From the NCBI RefSeq assembly GCF_022440805.1, contig NZ_JAKNTK010000001.1, positions 744,001-808,000 on the forward strand: DNA of 64,000 bases. The letters run 5' to 3'. Below the pieces are notes generated by a model, which saw nothing but the letters and a program-made list of their open reading frames with translations, had not been told where the DNA came from and did no database searches. The DNA is from Holdemania massiliensis (lineage in GTDB: Bacteria > Bacillota_I > Bacilli_A > Erysipelotrichales > Erysipelotrichaceae). The translations under genes and the position numbers were made by a program. Below are positions 1-8,684 of the stretch, piece by piece (position 1 is the first letter of the stretch; each line of letters begins with the position of its first letter).

Positions 1-375
1 AATAAAACTTTGCTGCTTATCGAATTTATTCTATTGATCCTGCAATTCGCAACTATGGCGTTTATTCCGTGGCTGCCAATCAAAATTGTGGTCATTCTAT
101 GCACAAAATCAGTGGCCACCATGGCTTACATCATGATCAATATGAAGGTGATTCGGACAATTGTTGATGTTCGCTATCAAATGACCGCCTTATCGATTGT
201 CATGACCGCTAAAAATTTTGTCACGATAGGTTTCCAGGTGATATCCAGCCATTTAATTGATCATGGCGGCAGCCAGCTGTTTTATTGTTTCTTATTCATC
301 GTATCGTGCCTGGCTTTCGGCATTACGTTAAAGTCCAGAATGCCTAAAGGCGACACGGTTGCGATGTATCATTAG
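1..375 (+). CDS. MFS transporter, C-terminal part (5' end outside window)
   Basis: The reading frame is open from base 1, so this is the 3' end of a longer gene. About 124 residues remain. They form three to four hydrophobic helices joined by short basic loops, and a segment reading RYQMTALSIVMTAKN resembles the last helices of major facilitator sugar symporters. The protein would sit in the cytoplasmic membrane and probably imports a sugar, since PTS and glycosidase genes follow on the same strand. About 150 bases separate it from the next gene, with no clear terminator between, so it may be the upstream member of the same operon. Substrate unknown. Confidence 0.7.
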   Translation, partial: NKTLLLIEFILLILQFATMAFIPWLPIKIVVILCTKSVATMAYIMINMKVIRTIVDVRYQMTALSIVMTAKNFVTIGFQVISSHLIDHGGSQLFYCFLFIVSCLAFGITLKSRMPKGDTVAMYH

Positions 376-522
376 AACTTGATGATTCAACGATCCGTGC
401 GAAGGAAGGGGTTAAGAATATCCTGAATAATTAGAGAGATTGGGAAGGCAGGTATGGAAATAAGGATCAATTGTTTTCATACAAAGCAGATAAAAGTAAC
501 TACTACAATAATGGAGGTAAAT

Positions 523-822
523 ATGAGAAAGATTGTATTGTTGTGTGCAGCCGGAATGTCTACAAGTCTGCTTGTAAATAAAATCAAACAGAGCGCTTCA
601 AAAATTGGATATGAATGTGAAGTGGAAGCTCATCCTGTCGCGGAGGCTTCAATTCATGGACAAACTGCGAATGTGATTCTGCTGGGACCGCAAGTAAAAT
701 TCAATTTGAATAAGGTAAAACAACAAGTTCCTTGTCCTGTGGAAGCGATTGATATGCGGGCGTATGGAATGATGGATGGTGACGCTGTTATTAAGCAAGT
801 GAAAAAAATTTTAGGAGATTAA
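523..822 (+). CDS. PTS system, lactose/cellobiose-family EIIB
   Basis: A 99-residue cytoplasmic phosphocarrier. The N-terminal MRKIVLLCAAGMSTSLL carries the CxxGMST phosphocysteine loop (Cys8) typical of the cellobiose/diacetylchitobiose EIIB family. The ATG at 523 is chosen because GGAGG lies a few bases upstream and the protein then starts at the usual family position; an in-frame upstream extension to 454 has no homology-like content. It is followed after 3 bases by EIIA and then a GH4 enzyme. It should pass phosphate from EIIA to the incoming sugar, but no EIIC membrane subunit is visible nearby. Confidence 0.93.
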   Translation: MRKIVLLCAAGMSTSLLVNKIKQSASKIGYECEVEAHPVAEASIHGQTANVILLGPQVKFNLNKVKQQVPCPVEAIDMRAYGMMDGDAVIKQVKKILGD

Positions 823-825
823 AAA

Positions 826-1170
826 ATGAATGGAATTGAATTGGTCAGTTTTAATATTATCAGCGCGGTTGGGACCGCGAGATCCTGTTACATTGAGGCT
901 ATCCACTGTGCAAAAGAAGAAAAGTTTGAAGAAGCTGAAAATCTTCTGGCAGAAGGCCAGAAAGTATTTATCGAAGGTCATCATGCCCATATGGAATTAA
1001 TCCAGAAAGAGGCTGAAGGTGAAAAAACAGAGTTTTCCTTACTTTTAATGCATGCGGAAGACCAATTAATGAGTGCCGAAGGCTTTGGTATTTTAGCTGA
1101 AGAATTTATCAGTCTTTATAAACAATTAAAATATTTGAAAATATCTAAGGAGGAAGACAATGTCGAATAA
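826..1170 (+). CDS. PTS system, lactose/cellobiose-family EIIA
   Basis: A 114-residue helical phosphocarrier of the lactose/cellobiose EIIA family. It accepts phosphate from HPr and hands it to the EIIB just upstream. The likely active histidine is His76 in LLLMHAEDQLMSAE, and the preceding EGHHAHMELIQKEA helix is also family-typical. It starts 3 bases after the EIIB stop and its last codons overlap the start of the GH4 gene by 11 bases, which points to translational coupling. Length is normal for the family. Confidence 0.92.
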   Translation: MNGIELVSFNIISAVGTARSCYIEAIHCAKEEKFEEAENLLAEGQKVFIEGHHAHMELIQKEAEGEKTEFSLLLMHAEDQLMSAEGFGILAEEFISLYKQLKYLKISKEEDNVE

Positions 1171-2554
1171 AGGAGTGAAGATCGTTACAATTGGCGGTGG
1201 AAGCAGTTATACACCGGAACTGATGGAAGGATTTATTCAGCGCTATGAAAAGCTTCCAATCCGAGAAATCTGGCTGGTTGATATCGAAGAAGGAAAGGAA
1301 AAATTGGAAATCGTCGGTGCAATGGCACAGCGAATGTGGGATGCCTCTCCTTATGACGTTCAAGTTCATTTAACGTTGGATCGTAAGGAAGCACTTCGGG
1401 ATGCTGACTTTGTTACAACACAATTTCGCGTCGGTTTGTTAAATGCTCGAATCAAAGATGAAAGAATTCCATTTTCTTATGGAATGCTGGGCCAGGAAAC
1501 CAATGGGGCTGGCGGAATATTCAAAGCATTCAGGACTATTCCAGTTATTCTGGACATTGTCAAAGATATGAAAGAGTTATGTCCTGATGCATGGTTAATT
1601 AATTTTACAAATCCAAGCGGAATGATTACAGAAGCTGTAATGAAATATGGAAAATGGAAAAAGGTCATCGGCTTATGTAATGTTCCCGTTAATGCGATGA
1701 TGAAGGAACCTGCAACAATCAATAAAACATTGAATCAGTTAACTTATCAATATGCGGGTTTAAATCATTTCCACTGGCATAAGGTTTTTGATGAAACCGG
1801 AAATGAGGTTACGATGCAGATTATTGCAGCGATGTTTGAAGGGAAAGATACAGGAATTCCAACCAATATTTATCAGGTACCCTTTTACAGAGAGCAGCTT
1901 GAAGAAATGAGAATGATTCCTTGCGGTTATCATCGTTATTATTATCGTCAGCAGGAACAGCTGGAGCATGGACTGGAAGAATATAAGGGGATCGGAACGC
2001 GCGCGCAGCAGGTTAAGAAAACAGAAGAAGAATTATTTGAACTTTACAAAAACCCGGCGTTAAATGAGAAACCGGAACAGTTGGCAAAACGCGGCGGTTC
2101 TCATTATAGTGATGCAGCTTGTGAAACGATTGCTGCTGTTTACTCAAATTCTAATCTCCATATGGTTGTAACGACCATGAATCGCGGGGCAATTCCGGAT
2201 CTTCCTGCTGATGTTGCGGTTGAGGTTTCTTCCTTAATCGGCAACCTTGGCGCAAGACCGCTGGCTTTTGGCAGGTTAAATGCTGCAGAGCGGGGCTGGC
2301 TGCAATGCATGAAAAACATGGAACTCTGTGTGGAAGAAGCGGCTGTGACAGGAGATTATGGCAAAGCAATGCAAGCTTTCTTCCTGAATCCACTAATTCC
2401 TTCAGGGGAAAATGCAGTCAAAGTCTTAAATGAATTACTGATTGCGCATAAAAAATATCTTCCGCAATTTGCTGAGAAAATTGCGGAATTAGAAAGTAAA
2501 AACACGATCATTAAAGATGAAATTGCCCGTGAATTAACGAATCAGGGATTATAA
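1160..2554 (+). CDS. GH4 6-phospho-beta-glucosidase (NAD and metal dependent)
   Basis: 464 residues, the usual length for glycoside hydrolase family 4. The N-terminal VTIGGGSSYTPEL is the NAD-binding glycine loop, followed by NFTNPSGMITEAV, GLCNVP and GLNHFHW, which carry the catalytic and metal-binding residues in this family. It would cleave the 6-phospho-disaccharide delivered by the linked PTS in the cytoplasm, by the NAD/Mn redox-elimination mechanism known for GH4. The start has AAGGAGGA six bases upstream, inside the end of the EIIA gene. Whether the sugar is cellobiose, another beta-glucoside or an alpha-linked sugar cannot be read from the sequence. Confidence 0.9.
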   Translation: MSNKGVKIVTIGGGSSYTPELMEGFIQRYEKLPIREIWLVDIEEGKEKLEIVGAMAQRMWDASPYDVQVHLTLDRKEALRDADFVTTQFRVGLLNARIKDERIPFSYGMLGQETNGAGGIFKAFRTIPVILDIVKDMKELCPDAWLINFTNPSGMITEAVMKYGKWKKVIGLCNVPVNAMMKEPATINKTLNQLTYQYAGLNHFHWHKVFDETGNEVTMQIIAAMFEGKDTGIPTNIYQVPFYREQLEEMRMIPCGYHRYYYRQQEQLEHGLEEYKGIGTRAQQVKKTEEELFELYKNPALNEKPEQLAKRGGSHYSDAACETIAAVYSNSNLHMVVTTMNRGAIPDLPADVAVEVSSLIGNLGARPLAFGRLNAAERGWLQCMKNMELCVEEAAVTGDYGKAMQAFFLNPLIPSGENAVKVLNELLIAHKKYLPQFAEKIAELESKNTIIKDEIARELTNQGL

Positions 2555-2561
2555 AAATATA

Positions 2562-2618
2562 AAATCCTTCTTTGTCAGCGAGTTCAAAATCAATGAACTG
2601 ATAAAGGAGGATTTTTTT
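2562..2618 (+). terminator. Rho-independent terminator after GH4 gene
   Basis: AAATCCTTCTTTGTCAG pairs imperfectly with CTGATAAAGGAGGATTTTTTT, with an inner GTTCA/TGAAC stem, and ends in seven T. It lies between the convergent GH4 and rpiR genes and may work in both directions. Confidence 0.8.
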
Positions 2619-2632
2619 GATACAACGGTCGT

Positions 2633-3520
2633 TCAGTCTTTTTCCTTTATAATGCCTAACGTGATCCGCGTTGTTTTATCTTGCTCAATGTCAAAAGAAG
2701 GAGATACCTTGGATTTCCAGTTTTTATCATAATTTTGTGTAAATAAACAAGAATACAGAACTTCCAGCAGATAAATAATGGATACATCTGTACTGAAAGA
2801 GGCTATTTTGGAGAACTGTTTTTCTCTTGTGCAAATACGAAGATTACAGGATGAAAGACTGGAAATTGTGCTGTTGCCTATACTGGTGATGGAAATAATC
2901 GGAACCTGGTGTTCTTTAAGATATTTTGCACACTGAACCAATGTTCGTGTTTCGCCGGAATAGGAAAGAATAATTGCACAAGAAGAGGATCGGGCCTGAT
3001 AAGCATCAAACATCATCTGTCCCTGAATCGAATGGATTTCAGCATGTTTTTGAATTTGCATTAAATTGTGTTTAAAACTTTGCGCAATCAATGCATTTTG
3101 ACGAACACCAAAAATATGAATGAGATCGGCTTTTTCCAAAATGTTTACTGATTTTCTAAGATCATCCTGTTTGATTAATGAGAGTGTGTCGTCAATGGAT
3201 TCCTTTTTTAATACTGAGATCTTAGTCGCGATGGTAAGCAGACTGTCTTCTTTATTAAAAGGCTGGTTTGCATCAATCTCAGAAACTTGTGATTCTAAGT
3301 ACTCGAGTTCTTTTAAATAATCCGCTTTTAATGTTTCCCAACCAGAATAATTAAGCTTATGAGCAATTCGGCTCATCGTTGCTGGTGAAGTAAAAGTCGC
3401 ATTTGCGATATCACGCATAGTCATTGTACGAATTGCACTTTTTTGGTCAAGAATATACTGAATGATGAGTTCTTCATTATATGAAAAATCTTCGTTTTTT
3501 AAACGATCTTCAATGAGCAT
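2633..3520 (-). CDS. RpiR/MurR-family transcriptional regulator (HTH + SIS)
   Basis: About 295 residues. The N-terminal 75 residues form the HTH_6 domain (MTMRDIANATFTSPATMSR...), and residues about 105-260 form an SIS phosphosugar-binding domain (IHIFGVRQNALIAQSF, ILSYSGETRTLVQCAK). The ATG at 3520 is preferred to an upstream TTG because GGGAGG lies 6 bases before it. It is convergent with the PTS/GH4 operon and is its likely regulator, with a sugar phosphate as inducer; that link is inference from position. Confidence 0.9.
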   Translation of the reverse strand: MLIEDRLKNEDFSYNEELIIQYILDQKSAIRTMTMRDIANATFTSPATMSRIAHKLNYSGWETLKADYLKELEYLESQVSEIDANQPFNKEDSLLTIATKISVLKKESIDDTLSLIKQDDLRKSVNILEKADLIHIFGVRQNALIAQSFKHNLMQIQKHAEIHSIQGQMMFDAYQARSSSCAIILSYSGETRTLVQCAKYLKEHQVPIISITSIGNSTISSLSSCNLRICTREKQFSKIASFSTDVSIIYLLEVLYSCLFTQNYDKNWKSKVSPSFDIEQDKTTRITLGIIKEKD

Positions 3521-3556
3521 AATGCCTCCCAATAGGTTCCTGTTATATTTACAATT

Positions 3557-3585
3557 AGTATAAAATACTGACAGGAATGATTCAA
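3557..3585 (-). promoter_or_regulatory. Candidate sigma-A promoter for rpiR-family gene
   Basis: On the minus strand TTGAAT (3585-3580) is followed after 17 bases by TATACT (3562-3557), about 40 bases before the start codon. Flanking TTCCTG and CAGGAA (within 3535-3577) are inverted relative to each other and could be an operator. Confidence 0.55.
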
Positions 3586-3655
3586 CAAAATAAAAACGCG
3601 AAAAATAATATGCCTGACATATTTACTTCCCAATAATTTAAACTAGGCAGGGGAT

Positions 3656-3684
3656 TTGACAAGCTCAGGCATTAATAATAAACT
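3656..3684 (+). promoter_or_regulatory. Candidate sigma-A promoter for hslO
   Basis: TTGACA at 3656-3661, a 17-base spacer, and TAAACT at 3679-3684, 40 bases before the hslO ATG. This position argues against any hslO start upstream of 3725. Confidence 0.65.
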
Positions 3685-3724
3685 TAGGGTGCTAAAAACG
3701 AAATACAGAAAAGAGGTTTCTTAT

Positions 3725-4612
3725 ATGAAAGATACATTAATTCATGCAATCAGTGCGAATGGACATATTCGGGTTCTGACCTGTACCTCAACGCAGTTGG
3801 CGGAGCAGGCGCGGAAGCAGCATGATCTGTGGCCGACCAGCGCGGCCGCTTTGGGACGGGTCTTAACCATTACCGCGATTTTAGGCAGCATGTTAAAGAC
3901 TGAAAAAGAGAAGGTCACCGTGCAGATCAACGGCGGCGGTCCGATTGGTACGATCATGGCAGACGGTTGGGCCAATGGCGATGTACGGGGATTTGTCGGC
4001 GATCCGGAAATCTATCTGAAATACAATGATACCGGCAAACTGGCCGTCGGCACCGCTGTGGGCAAGGACGGCTATTTGAAGGTCATCAAACGGATGAACA
4101 TGAAGAATGACTTCACCGGACAGGTGGCCCTGGTCAGCGGTGAGATCGGTGAGGATTTCGCATATTACTTTACGATTTCTGAACAAACCCCTTCGGCCGT
4201 TTCGCTCGGCGTGCTGGTTGATACGGATAATTCCGTTATGGCTGCCGGCGGGATTTTAATTCAGATGATGCCGGAAGCGACAGAGGAAGATATTAAGCTG
4301 GCCGAAGCCGCAGTAGCTAAGCTGAAGCCGGTTTCTGAGATGGTCAAGGAAGGTCATGACGCAAAGGCTCTGGCCATGATGTTGTTTGAGGATCTTGAAA
4401 TTCTGGAAGAAAAACCGGTTCAATGGCATTGCGACTGCAGCAAGCAGCGGTTTAAAGCAGCTTTAACGACGCTGGATCGGGGAGAACTGGAAAAAATGCT
4501 GGAAGAGGATCATGGCTGCGAAGTGAAGTGTGAATACTGCAACAGTAAATATCAGTTCACGGAAGAAGATCTCCGCACGATTCTGGAGTTCAAAGCGGCA
4601 TGTGGAAAATAA
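3725..4612 (+). CDS. hslO: Hsp33 redox-regulated chaperone
   Basis: 295 residues, normal for Hsp33. This cytoplasmic holdase is activated by oxidative unfolding. The C-terminal zinc centre is visible as CDC in HCDCSKQRF and CEYC in KCEYCNSKYQF, giving the CxC...CxxC set. The N-terminal MKDTLIHAISANGHIRV is the conserved Hsp33 start, and the ATG at 3725 has AGAGG upstream. It overlaps dusB by 13 bases, so the two are co-transcribed from the promoter at 3656. The hslO-dusB-lysS neighbourhood is known in Firmicutes, and here lysS lies about 7.5 kb further on. Confidence 0.96.
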   Translation: MKDTLIHAISANGHIRVLTCTSTQLAEQARKQHDLWPTSAAALGRVLTITAILGSMLKTEKEKVTVQINGGGPIGTIMADGWANGDVRGFVGDPEIYLKYNDTGKLAVGTAVGKDGYLKVIKRMNMKNDFTGQVALVSGEIGEDFAYYFTISEQTPSAVSLGVLVDTDNSVMAAGGILIQMMPEATEEDIKLAEAAVAKLKPVSEMVKEGHDAKALAMMLFEDLEILEEKPVQWHCDCSKQRFKAALTTLDRGELEKMLEEDHGCEVKCEYCNSKYQFTEEDLRTILEFKAACGK

Positions 4613-5601
4613 GGGATCTGGAAATTGCCAACCCGGTTGTCATCGCACCGATGGCGGGTATTTCCAACGCGGCGTTTCGCACGATCGCCCATGAATTCGG
4701 CGCCGGATTGATCTATACTGAAATGATCAGCGATAAGGCGATTTGTTACTCCAACAAAAAGACGATGGAGATGACGCAGCTAGCGCCGAATGAACATCCG
4801 ATTGCGATGCAGCTGTTCGGTCATGAGGAAGCTTCGATGATTCAGGCCGCGCAGGTTCTGGATAAAACGGATTGTGATGTGATCGACATCAATATGGGAT
4901 GTCCGGTGCCGAAGGTGGTCAATTCCGGTTCCGGCAGCGCCATGATGAAAGACCCGGAGGCGACCTATCAGCTGATGCGGAAAATCATCGCTGCTGTGCA
5001 AAAGCCGGTAACAGCGAAAATTCGTTTGGGCTGGGATCATTCCTCGATCAATGTGCTGGAAATGGCGCAGGGCTTGGAAGCGGCTGGGGTCAGCGCTCTG
5101 GCTGTCCATGGCCGGACCCGCAGTCAGCTTTACGAAGGTCAGGCAGACTGGAGCTGGATTAAACAGGTTAAAGAAAAAGTTTCGATACCGGTTATCGGCA
5201 ACGGAGATATCCGTTCAGTCGAAGAGGCAATGGCCCGGATGGAGGAAACCCATGTCGATGCGATTATGATCGGCCGGGGCGTACTGGGCAATCCCTGGCT
5301 GATTCGCGATCTGGTTCATGCCTTTACGAAAACAGGGGAAATCACGCCGGTCAGCGATCATGAGAAATTTGAAATCGCTTTGGAACATGCGCGGCGCTTG
5401 TGTGTCTTAAAAGGTGAACGGGTCGGCATGAAGGAAATGCGCGGACATGCCTGCTGGTATATTCAGGGAATTCCCTATTCCAATCGGATGAAGGATCGGA
5501 TCAACCAGATGACAGCGTATGCTGAATTGGAAACACTGCTTCGCCAGTATGAAGAAGCGTTAGTCAGCGGAAACTTTGACTGGCTGTTTCCTACACAATA
5601 A
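4600..5601 (+). CDS. dusB: tRNA-dihydrouridine synthase
   Basis: 333 residues, a full-length FMN-dependent Dus enzyme that reduces uridines in the tRNA D-loop using NADPH. Visible motifs are APMAGISNAAFR near the N-terminus, DINMGCPVPKVV with the catalytic Cys, AVHGRTRSQLYEG, GNGDI and MIGRGVLGNPW for phosphate binding, and a C-terminal helical tRNA-binding part (MKEMRGHACWY). The start overlaps the end of hslO. The DusB assignment rests on context and overall pattern; other Dus subtypes are similar. Confidence 0.94.
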   Translation: MWKIRDLEIANPVVIAPMAGISNAAFRTIAHEFGAGLIYTEMISDKAICYSNKKTMEMTQLAPNEHPIAMQLFGHEEASMIQAAQVLDKTDCDVIDINMGCPVPKVVNSGSGSAMMKDPEATYQLMRKIIAAVQKPVTAKIRLGWDHSSINVLEMAQGLEAAGVSALAVHGRTRSQLYEGQADWSWIKQVKEKVSIPVIGNGDIRSVEEAMARMEETHVDAIMIGRGVLGNPWLIRDLVHAFTKTGEITPVSDHEKFEIALEHARRLCVLKGERVGMKEMRGHACWYIQGIPYSNRMKDRINQMTAYAELETLLRQYEEALVSGNFDWLFPTQ

Positions 5602-5617
5602 GAAGAACGACAAGGAA

Positions 5618-5654
5618 GACCATTTCCGGATTGAAGCGGAAGTGGTTTTTTTCT
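5618..5654 (+). terminator. Rho-independent terminator after dusB
   Basis: ACCATTTCCG pairs with CGGAAGTGGT around a short loop, followed by a run of seven T. It separates dusB from the S41/ABC operon. Confidence 0.85.
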
Positions 5655-5665
5655 TCGTTCACAAA

Positions 5666-5713
5666 TTGACAAAAGCAAGAATGTATTATACTGTATTATT
5701 AGAAATGATACAG
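5666..5713 (+). promoter_or_regulatory. Promoter with start-site dyad for the S41/ABC operon
   Basis: TTGACA at 5666-5671 is followed by TATACT (5687-5692, 15-base spacer) or TACTGT (5689-5694, 17-base spacer). A near-perfect dyad covers 5691-5713: CTGTATTATT, AGA, AATGATACAG, with one mismatch between the arms. It overlaps the -10 and the expected start site, a repressor position. The GntR-type protein encoded in the same operon at 8681 is the obvious candidate to bind it (inference). Confidence 0.6.
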
Positions 5714-5750
5714 ATTGAAATTTTGATGATGATCGTAAAGGGGGAGAAGT

Positions 5751-7202
5751 ATGGTAAAAAAGAGAATCGCGCTGCTGATCGTTCTGCTGCTTTTCTGCGG
5801 GTGCACATCCAATTCCAGCAGATCGGCAGAAAATTCTGCGGAGTCATGTACGATTGGGGAGGAGCTGCGGGTGCGGACGCTGGCCGAGGTCTGGTCCACG
5901 GCGAAATACGATTACGGTTATTGGGAACAATTATCTGAAATAGTGGATTGGGACGCTGCTTTTGAGCAATGTCTGCCGCTTGTGATGAACGCAAAAAATG
6001 ATGATGAATATGTTGACTTAATGCGTGAGTTTACCGCTTTGCTGCATGATGGACATACGCATTACCGCCCGTTTCCGGGCTATGCCGCCAATAAGGGAAG
6101 TTTGCCGATCAAGCTGGAATATCTTAACGGAAGTCTTTATCTCGTTGGAAAAAACGCCAGTGTGGATCTGGAATTGGGCAGTGAACTGCTGCGCATCGAT
6201 GAAGAACCGGCCTTAGATTATATCCTGGCTCATTATGGCAAATATGTTCCCGTTCTGACCGAACCCGCGCATACGCGCGAAACCGTGGAACAATTCAGGA
6301 ATGATCAGATCGGAAAGAGCGTCACGCTTGAATTTCAAATGGAAGATCATTCTGTGAAGGCAATTCAGCTGGAATATGATAAACATAATCATGGGATCAC
6401 GGATGAACTTTCAACGAAGACAGACTTTGATACACGATTGTATAACTCGAATACTTATACCGTCGCACCGATAAATGAGGATATTCTCTACATTGAAATC
6501 CGATCGTTTGCGAGCAGCGGCATGGACGATACCTTCACGAATATCATCCTGCCGCAGCTGGCCGAATACCGCGGCTGTATTCTTGATGTACGGCAAAACC
6601 CCGGCGGAAATTCTTATCATGGAGATGTAATCCTGCAGACCTTATCCAACGCGGGCGTACCGCCAACCACCGTCTTCAACTCAACATTTTATTCCATGAT
6701 GGTTCCTTATGGTTCGGATAATTCAAATTATCAGGCGGATGATCGGACAAAATCTATGGCTCAGAAAATGATGAAGCATGCCTACTATGGAATTGACCAA
6801 GATTGTTCTGAATATGCCCTGAATCGAGCGGATTATTGGAATACGCTTGACGTGCCGATGACCTTATCTATGCCGGTCATTGTTTTGACCTCAGATCAAA
6901 CTGGCTCCGCGGCGGATACGTTTGCGGCTAAAGCCAAGGTAATGGAGAATTTTACGGTGATGGGATTAACAACGCATGGCGCAACCGGGAATAATCATTC
7001 TGTGAAGCTTCCGGACGGCAGTTCTTATTCTTTGTCAGTGGATAATGTTTACAGTCCCGAAGGCTATTGTATCTGGAACCATGGGGCAATTCCGGATATT
7101 GAAGTCTGGCAGACGATCGAGGATTTAAAGAACCGGGAAGATACCGTGCTGAATACCGCAGTAGAAGTATTGCAGGAAACGCTGCGTAAAGCAGAGAGCT
7201 GA
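5751..7202 (+). CDS. S41-family peptidase-like lipoprotein (paralogue 1 of 3)
   Basis: 483 residues. The signal peptide ends in the lipobox LLFCGC, so the protein should be anchored outside the membrane. Residues about 45-105 hold a helical domain ending in LLHDGHTHY. The S41 core follows, with ILDVRQNPGGN near residue 280, VLTSDQTGSAADTF with the candidate nucleophile Ser near 385, and GLTTHGATGNN. The Lys of CtpA-type Ser-Lys peptidases is absent from that last motif, so a Ser-His arrangement using the DGHT histidine is more likely. It is the first gene of a six-gene operon. Substrate unknown. Confidence 0.85.
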   Translation: MVKKRIALLIVLLLFCGCTSNSSRSAENSAESCTIGEELRVRTLAEVWSTAKYDYGYWEQLSEIVDWDAAFEQCLPLVMNAKNDDEYVDLMREFTALLHDGHTHYRPFPGYAANKGSLPIKLEYLNGSLYLVGKNASVDLELGSELLRIDEEPALDYILAHYGKYVPVLTEPAHTRETVEQFRNDQIGKSVTLEFQMEDHSVKAIQLEYDKHNHGITDELSTKTDFDTRLYNSNTYTVAPINEDILYIEIRSFASSGMDDTFTNIILPQLAEYRGCILDVRQNPGGNSYHGDVILQTLSNAGVPPTTVFNSTFYSMMVPYGSDNSNYQADDRTKSMAQKMMKHAYYGIDQDCSEYALNRADYWNTLDVPMTLSMPVIVLTSDQTGSAADTFAAKAKVMENFTVMGLTTHGATGNNHSVKLPDGSSYSLSVDNVYSPEGYCIWNHGAIPDIEVWQTIEDLKNREDTVLNTAVEVLQETLRKAES

Positions 7203-7226
7203 ATGGAGATCAGGAAAGGACAGACG

Positions 7227-8684
7227 ATGAAAAAGAAAATTCTATACTTAGCCTGTGTTCTGGTGCTGATGCTGACAGGCTGTTCGGCAAAGGAAACGCC
7301 GAATACCGAAAACCCGAAGAATCCATGCTCCCGGACAGTGGAGGAGCGGGTTGCGGTTTTATCTGAAATCTGGTCAACGGCGCAGTATTACTATGGCAAC
7401 TGGATTGTAATGCCGGATGATTTTGACTGGGATGCAAAATACCATGAATTCTTACCCCGCATCATTCAGGCAGAAAATGATACGGATTATGTGAACTGCC
7501 TGCGGGAGTTTGTCGCGCTGCTTCAGGATGGACATACAGATTTCGTGCCGGCTTCCGATTTACAGCTGGATTCTGCTTTTCTGCCGTTTTCGCTGGTGGA
7601 TCTGGATGGCCAGCTGATTCTGGACGGATCCTCAAGAAATTATGATGTTCCTTTAGGCAGTGAATTGATGGAAGTGGAGGGTCAGCCGGCATGGGATTAT
7701 ATTGAAGAACAGTTTGCGAAATATGTTCCGGTTTTGACAGAACCCGCCCGTCAGAGCGAAATGATAAAGCAGTTTTTGAAAGGTGAGAAGGGAACCGGGA
7801 TTACGCTGAAATGGCTTACGCCTCAGGCTGAAACCTTGGAAGTTCAGTCCACCTATGAAGCCTCTGGAATGCAATACTTCAATCAGCTGAGTCCAACGCT
7901 GTCTGATAAAAAGCTGCTGCTCAGCGCCAGCCCATATATGGTTTATGAAATCAGTGAGGAACTTGTCTATGTGGAAATATCCACTTTTTTAGGACAAAGC
8001 TTTCAGCTCTATGAAAATCAGGTGATTCCAATTCTGGAAAACTATCAGGGCGTGATCCTGGATGTAAGAAACAATCACGGCGGCAATTTTACGAATGCGC
8101 TGACTATTCTGCAATCGTTTTCTGATCAACCAGTGCCTAATGGCTATTACTTTGACTCCGAATTCCATTCTTCGTTGGTTCCGTATGGATCGGAATCTGA
8201 TCCTGTTTTTTACTCAGGAAGCGAGCTTAACCGTAAGGCAGCGCGCATGATGAAGCATCAATATTATGGTGCGGATGCCGATATTGAAACCTTGCTGGAA
8301 CAACAGGAACCTGAACCCTATCCGATCCTGACTACTGCGTTTATGGATAAGCCTGTTGTCGTACTGACCTCTCAGTTTACAGCTTCGTCGGCGGAAAGCT
8401 TTGCGGCGACGGCGAAATTGATGGACAATTTTACCTTAATAGGGCTAAGAACCTATGGAATATCGGGGAATAACAATCGGGTCAACTTATCGGATGGAAG
8501 CTTCTATTCATTAACGGTCGATCTTTGTTTTACTCCGGATAAGCAACTGTTTTGGAATCAGGGCGTGCAGCCGGATATTGAAGTGAAAATGACGCTGGAG
8601 GATCTGCTTGAGGAAAAAGATACGGTTTTAATCGCCGCGATGGAAACCCTGCAGCGTCAGATTCAGGAGCGAACCGCAAGATGA
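7227..8684 (+). CDS. S41-family peptidase-like lipoprotein (paralogue 2 of 3)
   Basis: 485 residues from the ATG at 7227, which has AGGAAAGGA six bases upstream; the signal peptide ends in LMLTGC. It aligns by eye along its whole length with the preceding gene: LLQDGHTDF near residue 102, ILDVRNNHGGN near 282, VLTSQFTASSAESFAA with a candidate Ser near 386, GLRTYGISGNN, and a final QPDIEV. This copy keeps the canonical TxSSAE form of the S41 serine motif. Its stop codon overlaps the start of the GntR gene (ATGA), so expression of peptidase and regulator is coupled. Confidence 0.85.
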   Translation: MKKKILYLACVLVLMLTGCSAKETPNTENPKNPCSRTVEERVAVLSEIWSTAQYYYGNWIVMPDDFDWDAKYHEFLPRIIQAENDTDYVNCLREFVALLQDGHTDFVPASDLQLDSAFLPFSLVDLDGQLILDGSSRNYDVPLGSELMEVEGQPAWDYIEEQFAKYVPVLTEPARQSEMIKQFLKGEKGTGITLKWLTPQAETLEVQSTYEASGMQYFNQLSPTLSDKKLLLSASPYMVYEISEELVYVEISTFLGQSFQLYENQVIPILENYQGVILDVRNNHGGNFTNALTILQSFSDQPVPNGYYFDSEFHSSLVPYGSESDPVFYSGSELNRKAARMMKHQYYGADADIETLLEQQEPEPYPILTTAFMDKPVVVLTSQFTASSAESFAATAKLMDNFTLIGLRTYGISGNNNRVNLSDGSFYSLTVDLCFTPDKQLFWNQGVQPDIEVKMTLEDLLEEKDTVLIAAMETLQRQIQERTAR

